From assembly GCA_020851835.1 (NCBI GenBank), contig JADZBZ010000168.1, positions 1 to 10,193 of the forward strand: 10,193 nt of DNA, read 5' to 3'. The DNA comes from Acidobacteriota bacterium. Its GTDB lineage: Bacteria; Acidobacteriota; Vicinamibacteria; Vicinamibacterales; UBA2999. Every line of letters starts with the position of its first letter. The first letter of the stretch is position 1. This document shows, piece after piece, positions 1 through 4,644 of the stretch. The notes below the pieces were generated by a model, which saw nothing but the letters and a program-made list of their open reading frames with translations, was not told where the DNA came from and searched no databases. Made by a program: the position numbers and the translations under genes.

Positions 1-190
1 CCCGCACCGTCCAGCCCTCGGCGCTCCGGACGACGCTCACCTCTTCGCGCCCCACGGGCCGCTGCATGAGGAATACGAGATACGTCGTGCCGCCGGCGGG
101 CGCGGGTGCCGGCCGATCCTGCGCCGTGACGCTGGTCAGGCTCGCCAGCGCGAGGAGCGCCGTGGTCATCCGTCTCACTGCATCTGCCAC
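1..190 (-). CDS. Secreted protein of unknown function, N-terminal part only
   Basis: An open leftward frame enters the window at its left edge. It begins at GTG 190, with GTG 178 and ATG 169 as in-frame alternatives. From ATG 169 there are 56 codons inside the window. The N-terminus looks like a Sec signal peptide: two arginines (codons at 175-170), then a hydrophobic stretch TTALLALASLTSV, then a plausible signal peptidase I site after V-T-A. The mature part begins QDRPAPAPAGG, a proline/alanine/glycine linker, and continues TTYLVFLMQRPVGREEVSV, which reads like the first beta-strands of a periplasmic or surface domain. I do not recognise the family. The gene diverges from the ygfZ-like gene, with 16 nt between GTG 190 and ATG 207. 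There is no Shine-Dalgarno sequence before any candidate start, and a -10-like TACGAT 6 nt upstream favours GTG 190 on a leaderless transcript. The coding call is good; the function is unknown. Confidence 0.6.
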   Translation of the reverse strand, partial: MADAVRRMTTALLALASLTSVTAQDRPAPAPAGGTTYLVFLMQRPVGREEVSVVRSAEGWTVR

Positions 191-192
191 GT

Positions 193-198
193 TATGAT
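193..198 (+). promoter_or_regulatory. Probable -10 element of the ygfZ-nudix unit
   Basis: TATGAT matches five of six bases of the bacterial -10 consensus TATAAT and lies 8 nt before ATG 207. Transcription starting 6-8 nt downstream would begin at or next to the start codon, giving a leaderless mRNA. No TTGACA-like -35 box is evident 16-18 nt upstream, and no Shine-Dalgarno sequence precedes the ATG. Inferred from sequence only. Confidence 0.4.
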
Positions 199-202
199 CG
201 TA
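197..202 (-). promoter_or_regulatory. Possible -10 element of the leftward secreted-protein gene
   Basis: On the minus strand TACGAT (TANNNT form, four of six consensus bases) ends 6 nt before GTG 190. It overlaps the rightward -10 by two bases, so polymerase could not use both at once. The match is weak on its own; it gains weight from the same arrangement at 2315-2341. Confidence 0.25.
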
Positions 203-206
203 TTGC

Positions 207-1187
207 ATGTTTTCGACCGACGGATATGAGGCCCTCGGGCACGGCGTGGCGCTGGTCAGCCGCACCGACCGCGGCGTCCTCCGGCTCTCGGGCGCCGACC
301 GGGTCAGCTGGTTGCAGGGCCTGGTGACCAACGACGTGCTCTCCCTGCGGCCGGGCCACCGCCTCTACAGCGCCTGGCTGACGCCACAGGGGCGGATGAT
401 CACCGATCTCTGGGTCACGGCTGCGCCGGAAGCTCTGTTGCTCGACGTGCCCGCACCGCTCGCCCCGGACCTCGTCGCCAGGCTCGACCGTCTCGTCTTT
501 GCCGAGGACGTCCGGATAGACGACGTCAGTGTCGAGTTGGCTGGCACGCTCGTTTTGGGGGCCGGGGCGCCGGGTGCCGGTGGACCGGTCGCGGGAGCAG
601 GCGTGCTGGTGCCCGACGACACCTACGGCCGGCCCGGCCTGGTGGCTTACGGCAACCTCGACATCCTGCTCGACGCCCACGGTCTCGCCACCCTGGCGTC
701 GGCTCCCAGGGTGGATCTCGATACGTTCGACGTCGTTCGCATCGAGGCGGGCATCCCGCGCTTCCTGGCGGACATGACCGACGATACCATTCCGCTCGAA
801 GCGGGCATCGAGGACCGCGCCATCTCGTTCACCAAGGGGTGCTACGTTGGCCAGGAGATCATCGTTCGCGTCACCACCCGGGGCGGCGGCCGAGTCGCCA
901 GGCGGCTCGTCGGCGTGACGCTCGATGGGCCCGACCGGTCGAACTCCGGCCACGACGGGGCCTCGTTCCCGGTGGCAGGCGCTGCCCTCAACATCGGCGC
1001 ACGCGCGGTGGGCCGCCTCACCAGCGTCGCCTGGTCGCCACGTCTCAGCCGCGTCATCGCGCTGGGGTATGTTCACCGTGACTTCGTCGATCCCGGTACG
1101 CGCCTCGAGGTTCGCCATGGTGAGCAGTCCTTGTCCGCCGTCGTCACCGCCCTGCCGTTCATCGCTCCCGTACGCGCAGCGTCATGA
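207..1187 (+). CDS. ygfZ: YgfZ/CAF17-like folate-binding protein (GcvT-domain family)
   Basis: The 326-residue protein belongs to the YgfZ/CAF17 branch of the glycine-cleavage T-protein fold. These proteins bind folate and support assembly or repair of certain Fe-S enzymes in the cytoplasm. The family signature KGCYVGQE lies at residues 210-217, with the invariant cysteine at 212. The N-terminal half carries the GcvT-like segment DRVSWLQGLVTNDV, and the middle has a typical FDVVRIEAGIPRF stretch. The length is normal for the family (about 300-350). Two glycine/alanine-rich loops (around residues 113-130 and 245-260) look like lineage-specific linkers. The start at ATG 207 fits the usual N-terminus, and a -10-like hexamer sits just upstream. 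The stop overlaps the start of the NUDIX gene (ATGA, 1184-1187), so the two are probably translated together. The family call is firm; the client Fe-S proteins are not known, although the neighbouring MutY homologue is itself an Fe-S protein. Confidence 0.9.
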   Translation: MFSTDGYEALGHGVALVSRTDRGVLRLSGADRVSWLQGLVTNDVLSLRPGHRLYSAWLTPQGRMITDLWVTAAPEALLLDVPAPLAPDLVARLDRLVFAEDVRIDDVSVELAGTLVLGAGAPGAGGPVAGAGVLVPDDTYGRPGLVAYGNLDILLDAHGLATLASAPRVDLDTFDVVRIEAGIPRFLADMTDDTIPLEAGIEDRAISFTKGCYVGQEIIVRVTTRGGGRVARRLVGVTLDGPDRSNSGHDGASFPVAGAALNIGARAVGRLTSVAWSPRLSRVIALGYVHRDFVDPGTRLEVRHGEQSLSAVVTALPFIAPVRAAS

Positions 1188-1564
1188 CGCCGGTCGTGGT
1201 GGTCGCCGCCCTCGTCGAGCGCGACGACAGGTTCCTGCTGACGCTGCGGCCGGAGGGCACGCACCTCGCGGGACACTGGGAGTTCCCGGGCGGCAAGGTC
1301 CACGTCTCGGAAACCCATGCCGAGGCCCTGCGCCGCGAGCTCCACGAGGAGCTCGACATCGTCGCCGACGTCGGCGAGCGGGTGCATCAGGTGACGCACG
1401 CGTATCCGGAGGCGGTGGTGGAGCTGCACTTCTACCGGTGCGGGTTTATCGGCGAGCCCAAGCCGATGCTGGGGCAGCAAGTCCGCTGGGTGCCCCGCGG
1501 TGAACTCGCCGGCCTGCCGTTCCCCGAGGCCGACCGCGACCTCATCCGTCTTCTGTCTGGCTGA
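1184..1564 (+). CDS. NUDIX hydrolase, MutT-like (8-oxo-dGTP or related NTP pyrophosphatase)
   Basis: This 126-residue single-domain NUDIX protein hydrolyses a nucleoside triphosphate or similar diphosphate to its monophosphate with Mg2+. The Nudix box GX5EX7REUXEEXGU is present at residues 37-59: G37, E43, R51-E52, E55-E56. Asp58 replaces the usual Gly. The upstream GHWEFPGGK and the length are typical of MutT/NudG proteins. Near the C-terminus, FPEAD stands where E. coli MutT has FPPAN. The Asn of MutT helps recognise 8-oxoguanine, while Asp at this place occurs in MTH1-like and CTP/5-methyl-dCTP enzymes (NudG), so the substrate cannot be fixed from sequence. The ATG overlaps the ygfZ stop by four bases with no good Shine-Dalgarno sequence, implying translational coupling. 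It runs tail-to-tail with the mutY-like gene 29 nt away, which supports a role in the oxidised-guanine (GO) system without proving it. Confidence 0.88.
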   Translation: MTPVVVVAALVERDDRFLLTLRPEGTHLAGHWEFPGGKVHVSETHAEALRRELHEELDIVADVGERVHQVTHAYPEAVVELHFYRCGFIGEPKPMLGQQVRWVPRGELAGLPFPEADRDLIRLLSG

Positions 1565-1593
1565 ATTGCGCGCCTCCCATCGGCGGCCAGCCT

Positions 1594-2328
1594 TCACGCC
1601 TCGAGCGGATAGGAGAGGCAGTACTTCTTCATCGGGCAGACCTGGCACCGCGGCTTGCGGGCCGGGCACTGCGTGGCGCCGAAGTCCATGAGCGCCTGGT
1701 TGAAGTCGAAGACGTGCTGGTGCGGCACGAGGGCTTCCGAGATGGCCCACAGCCGTTTCTTCATCGCGTGGCCCTTCGGGTCCCCCTTACCCACGAAGAC
1801 GCGGAAGATGACGCGGGCGACGTTCGTGTCGAGGATGGCGGCGCGCTGCCGAAACGCGAAGCTGCGAAGGGCGCCCGCGGTGTAGGCACCGATGCCCTTG
1901 AACGAGAGCAGCGTCTCTTCGTCGGAGGGCAGGCGGCCGCCGTGCGCGTCCACGGCCTGTCGCGCGATGGCCTGCAGCCGGTCGGGCCGGATGTTGTAGC
2001 CGAGCGGGTACCACGTCCGGCGCACGTCGGCGGGCGGTGCGTCGGCCAGCACCTCGAAGCTCGGATATTTGTCCAGCCACTCGAAATACTTCGGCAGCAC
2101 GCGGTCCACCTGCGTCTGCTGGAGCATGATTTCCGAGACGAGGATGTGGTACGGGTCGGAGGTGTTCCGCCACGGCAGGTCGCGGCCGTTGGCCCGGTAC
2201 CACGTCAGCATGTGCCGGCGGAACCGCCGGCGCTCGGCTGGCGGAGGTACGCGGCAGGCAGGCGTCCTGGATGGCGTGGGCACGCGGTGTGGTCGCCCGC
2301 CGTCGGCCGGGCCGTATAATCCTCTCAC
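1594..2328 (-). CDS. mutY: A/G-specific adenine DNA glycosylase, short form without C-terminal domain
   Basis: This helix-hairpin-helix glycosylase removes adenine mispaired with 8-oxoguanine or guanine. Numbered from GTG 2328 (244 residues): SEIMLQQTQV holds the catalytic Glu66; the helix-hairpin-helix FKGIGAYTAGA (143-153) has Tyr149 where endonuclease III has its lyase lysine; LDTNV supplies the catalytic Asp167; NQALMDFGA (210-218) is MutY-like. The [4Fe-4S] loop is intact as C221-X6-C228-X2-C231-X5-C237. The protein ends seven residues after the last cysteine, so the Nudix-like C-terminal domain (about 100-120 residues, needed in E. coli MutY for 8-oxoG recognition) is absent. The first 30 or so residues are Arg/Pro-rich and align with nothing typical; GTG 2283 is a credible alternative start. 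GTG 2328 abuts the GTG of the rightward cobalamin gene. Function as MutY is likely; a broader mismatch glycosylase of the MIG type is the main alternative. Confidence 0.85.
   Translation of the reverse strand: MRGLYGPADGGRPHRVPTPSRTPACRVPPPAERRRFRRHMLTWYRANGRDLPWRNTSDPYHILVSEIMLQQTQVDRVLPKYFEWLDKYPSFEVLADAPPADVRRTWYPLGYNIRPDRLQAIARQAVDAHGGRLPSDEETLLSFKGIGAYTAGALRSFAFRQRAAILDTNVARVIFRVFVGKGDPKGHAMKKRLWAISEALVPHQHVFDFNQALMDFGATQCPARKPRCQVCPMKKYCLSYPLEA
2315..2320 (+). promoter_or_regulatory. Perfect TATAAT -10 box for the adenosyltransferase-hpn unit
   Basis: TATAAT is an exact -10 consensus and, in this very GC-rich DNA, stands out. It ends 8 nt before GTG 2329, so initiation 6-8 nt downstream would give a leaderless or nearly leaderless mRNA. 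The -35 region (about 2291-2298) shows no good TTGACA match. The box lies inside the presumed N-terminal coding region of the divergent mutY-like gene. Confidence 0.55.
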
Positions 2329-2868
2329 GTGAAAATCTATACCAAGACCGGCGACGCTGGTGAAACCAGCCTCTTCGATGGCACCCGCGTCCGCAAAACC
2401 GACCCGCGCGTGGTGGCATACGGCGAGGTGGACGAGCTCCAGGCCTGCATCGGCGCCGCGCGCGCTGCCGGGCTCGACCCCGACCTCACCGAGATGTGCC
2501 TGACGATGCAGCGAGACCTCTTCGCCGTCGGCGCGCGCCTGGCCGACCCGTCACACAAGATCGCCGCTCGGGTGGAGAAGGCGGTCATCGGAGAGGACGA
2601 CGTGACGCGGCTCGAGGAGTGGATCGATCGGCTCGAGGCCGAGATGCCCGCCCTCAGGCACTTCATCCTCTCGGGCGGCACGCTGCCCGCGGCGAGCCTG
2701 CAGGTGGCTCGCGCCGTGTGCCGCCGGGCCGAACGGGCGGCCCTGGCGATTGGGGGCGGCGAGGTCGAACCGGTTGTCCTCACCTATCTCAACCGCGTCT
2801 CCGACCTGTTGTTCATGATGGCGCGCGCCACCAATCACCGTACGGGGCTGCCCGAAACGGAATGGTGA
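2329..2868 (+). CDS. PduO-type cob(I)alamin adenosyltransferase
   Basis: The 179-residue enzyme transfers the adenosyl group of ATP to cob(I)alamin, giving adenosylcobalamin. The N-terminus YTKTGDAGETSLFDG (residues 4-18) is the ATP-binding signature of the PduO/MMAB family, followed by DPRVVAYGEVDEL. The second half carries FILSGGTLP (112-120), the ATP/cobalamin-contacting CRRAER (131-136), and YLNRVSDLLF (153-162), all characteristic. One small departure is Gln38 where most members have Asn in DELN. Length is normal for the single-domain form. The GTG start is fixed by the family N-terminus (MKIYTKTGD) and has no Shine-Dalgarno sequence; an exact TATAAT 8 nt upstream suggests a leaderless mRNA. 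The stop is 1 nt from the first possible start of hpnC, so it probably heads the squalene operon. The link to squalene synthesis is positional only. I give no symbol because cobO, pduO and mmaB are all used for this family. Confidence 0.93.
   Translation: MKIYTKTGDAGETSLFDGTRVRKTDPRVVAYGEVDELQACIGAARAAGLDPDLTEMCLTMQRDLFAVGARLADPSHKIAARVEKAVIGEDDVTRLEEWIDRLEAEMPALRHFILSGGTLPAASLQVARAVCRRAERAALAIGGGEVEPVVLTYLNRVSDLLFMMARATNHRTGLPETEW
2336..2341 (-). promoter_or_regulatory. Probable -10 element of the mutY-like gene
   Basis: On the minus strand TATAGA ends 7 nt before GTG 2328, mirroring the TATAAT box on the other strand. It lies inside the first codons of the adenosyltransferase gene. If used, the mutY-like mRNA would start at about its own GTG and include the Arg/Pro-rich N-terminus. 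It matches four of six consensus bases. Confidence 0.35.
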
Positions 2869-2869
2869 C

Positions 2870-3790
2870 GTGGGCGGGACGGCGGTGAACCTGGCTGCCT
2901 CTTACGACGCCTGCAGCCGCCTGGCACGCGCTCACTACGAGAACTTCCCCGTCGCCTCGCGACTGCTGCCCAGTGGGCTGCGGCGGCACGTGGCCGCGGT
3001 GTACGCTTTCGCGCGCTCGGCGGACGATATCGCGGACGAGCCCGGCCGCCAGCCTGTCGAGCGGCTGGCGCTGCTGAACGACTACCGGGACCGGCTCACC
3101 GGCGGCAGGCCTGGCGACGCGAACGGCGGACTGCGGGTTCCAGGGCTCGCCGCCGTACCGGGGCATCCAGCGCCCGATCTGATCTTCCCGGCCCTCGTCG
3201 ATACAATCGATCGCTTCGGGCTCCCCTTGTCGCTGTTCACCGACCTTCTGAGCGCCTTCGAACAGGACGTGACGACGACGCGCTACGCATCCTGGAACGA
3301 CGTGCTGGACTACTGCCGACGCTCGGCGAACCCGGTAGGACGGATCGTCCTGCGGTTGAACGGGTACCGGGACGACTGGCTGGACGCGGCCTCGGACGCC
3401 GTGTGTACCGCGTTGCAGCTGGTGAACTTCTGGCAGGACCTGGCTGTCGACTGGGCTCGCGGACGGCTGTACGTGCCAGCCGACGTGTGGGAGCCTCGCG
3501 GCGCCCGCCTGGAAGACCTCGATCGGGGCGTGTGGAGCGAGGCCTGGCACGCCTCGCTAGGGGAGTGCGGCGGCCGCACGCGGGTGTTGTTTGCCCGTGG
3601 CCGCGAGGTGTGCGACGGTGTCGGTGGACGGCTTCGATACGAGCTGCGCGCCACGTGGCTCGGAGGCTCCCGCATCCTGGATGGTCTCGAGGAAGGCGGC
3701 TTCGACGTCTTCCATGCCCGGCCCTCGCTCGGTCTGCCCGATGCGATGGTGATAGCGTGTAGGACGCTCGCCTGGCGGCGAGCCCGGTAG
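2870..3790 (+). CDS. hpnC: Hydroxysqualene synthase HpnC
   Basis: This is a squalene/phytoene synthase fold protein. In the bacterial HpnCDE route, HpnC turns presqualene diphosphate into hydroxysqualene. The first aspartate-rich motif DDIAD is at residues 52-56 and the second, QDLAVD within NFWQDLAVDWARGRLYVP, at about 189-194; both bind Mg2+-diphosphate. The N-terminal HYENFPVASRLLP and the NFWQD form separate HpnC from HpnD-type enzymes, and the HpnD partner lies directly downstream. The length of 306 is in range. A Gly/Pro-rich insertion at about 83-103 looks like a surface loop. The start is uncertain: GTG 2870 is 1 nt after the upstream stop, and GTG 2885, five codons on, gives the more typical N-terminus (VNLAASYDAC) after a purine-rich stretch. 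It is followed 8 nt later by hpnD. Squalene could feed a hopene cyclase or other triterpenoid enzymes, none of which is in the window. Confidence 0.9.
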   Translation: MGGTAVNLAASYDACSRLARAHYENFPVASRLLPSGLRRHVAAVYAFARSADDIADEPGRQPVERLALLNDYRDRLTGGRPGDANGGLRVPGLAAVPGHPAPDLIFPALVDTIDRFGLPLSLFTDLLSAFEQDVTTTRYASWNDVLDYCRRSANPVGRIVLRLNGYRDDWLDAASDAVCTALQLVNFWQDLAVDWARGRLYVPADVWEPRGARLEDLDRGVWSEAWHASLGECGGRTRVLFARGREVCDGVGGRLRYELRATWLGGSRILDGLEEGGFDVFHARPSLGLPDAMVIACRTLAWRRAR

Positions 3791-3798
3791 CAGCCTGT

Positions 3799-4644
3799 GT
3801 GTCGCGCGATACTTCGTTCTCCTACTCGTTTCTCGTCCTCCCCGCGGCCGAGCGCCGGGCGGTGGGTGCCGTCTGGGATTTCTGCCGCGCCGTGGACGAT
3901 GCGGTCGACGAGGAGCCCGTGGCCGCCCGTGCGGCCGAGAAGGCCGCCGACTGGCGGGCCGAGGTGGCCCGAGTGTTCGAAGGGCGGCTGCCCGCCACCG
4001 AACAGGGCCGCGCGCTTCGACGGGTCGTGGAGCAGTTCGAGCTGTCGCGCCCGCCGTTTGACGCGCTGGTCGATGGCGTCGAGATGGATCTCCACACGCG
4101 TCGCTACGACACCTACGACGACCTGGTGGAGTACTGCCGGCGCGTGGCATCGGCCGTCGGACTGATGTGCATCGAGATCTTCGGGTGCCGCATCGAGGCG
4201 CGGGAGTACGCGGTGGAACTGGGCCTCGCCCTGCAGCTCACCAACATCATCCGCGACATCAAGGACGACCTGGCGCGTGGGCGGGTGTACCTGCCGGCCG
4301 AGGATCTCCGGCGGTTCGGCTGCACCGAGGCCGACCTGGCCGCCGGCCTGATGACCGGCCCAGTCCGCCAGTTGCTCGCCTTCGAGTGCGGTCGGGCGCG
4401 CGAGCATTACCTGCGGGCCGCCTCGGCCCTGCCATCGTCGGCGATCCGGAAGCTGGCGGCCGCCGAGATCATGGGCGGCATCTACTTCGAGATCCTGCAG
4501 CGCATCGAGCGCGGCGGGTACGACGTGTTCTCGGACCGCGTTCGCGTGCCCAAGCCCGCCCGCGCCCTCATCGCGATGACCATCTGGATGCGAAGCCGCG
4601 TGGGCCTGGCGGGCCTGCGGCTGGGCCAGGCGCCGCGAGCGTGA
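3799..4644 (+). CDS. hpnD: Presqualene diphosphate synthase HpnD
   Basis: HpnD condenses two farnesyl diphosphates head-to-head to presqualene diphosphate, the first step of the HpnCDE squalene pathway. The 281-residue protein has both diphosphate-binding motifs of the squalene/phytoene synthase family: DDAVD at 33-37 (in FCRAVDDAVDE) and DIKDD at 153-157, within NIIRDIKDDLARGRVYLP. The N-terminal SFSYSFLVLP matches HpnD proteins (xxSFxxSFxxLP). The downstream region MGGIYFEILQRIERGGYDVF is also family-typical. GTG 3799 was chosen because it gives the normal N-terminus; there is no Shine-Dalgarno sequence, so translation probably depends on coupling with hpnC, 8 nt upstream. Its stop overlaps the start of hpnE. 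A phytoene synthase is the obvious alternative, but the adjacent hpnC and hpnE make HpnD much the better call. Confidence 0.92.
   Translation: MSRDTSFSYSFLVLPAAERRAVGAVWDFCRAVDDAVDEEPVAARAAEKAADWRAEVARVFEGRLPATEQGRALRRVVEQFELSRPPFDALVDGVEMDLHTRRYDTYDDLVEYCRRVASAVGLMCIEIFGCRIEAREYAVELGLALQLTNIIRDIKDDLARGRVYLPAEDLRRFGCTEADLAAGLMTGPVRQLLAFECGRAREHYLRAASALPSSAIRKLAAAEIMGGIYFEILQRIERGGYDVFSDRVRVPKPARALIAMTIWMRSRVGLAGLRLGQAPRA

Noticed and set aside
1565..1593. Bidirectional terminator between the convergent NUDIX and mutY genes
   Set aside because: The 29-nt gap shows no good stem-loop and no U-tract on either strand.
3310..4407. 365-codon minus-strand frame across hpnC and hpnD
   Set aside because: It overlaps two confidently assigned genes and shows no motif or plausible start context.
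4167..4640. Upstream extension of the hpnE frame by 158 codons into hpnD
   Set aside because: The stretch is the out-of-frame shadow of hpnD, is Arg/Pro-rich, and adds nothing known to HpnE. GTG 4641 gives a normal N-terminus and the stop/start overlap.
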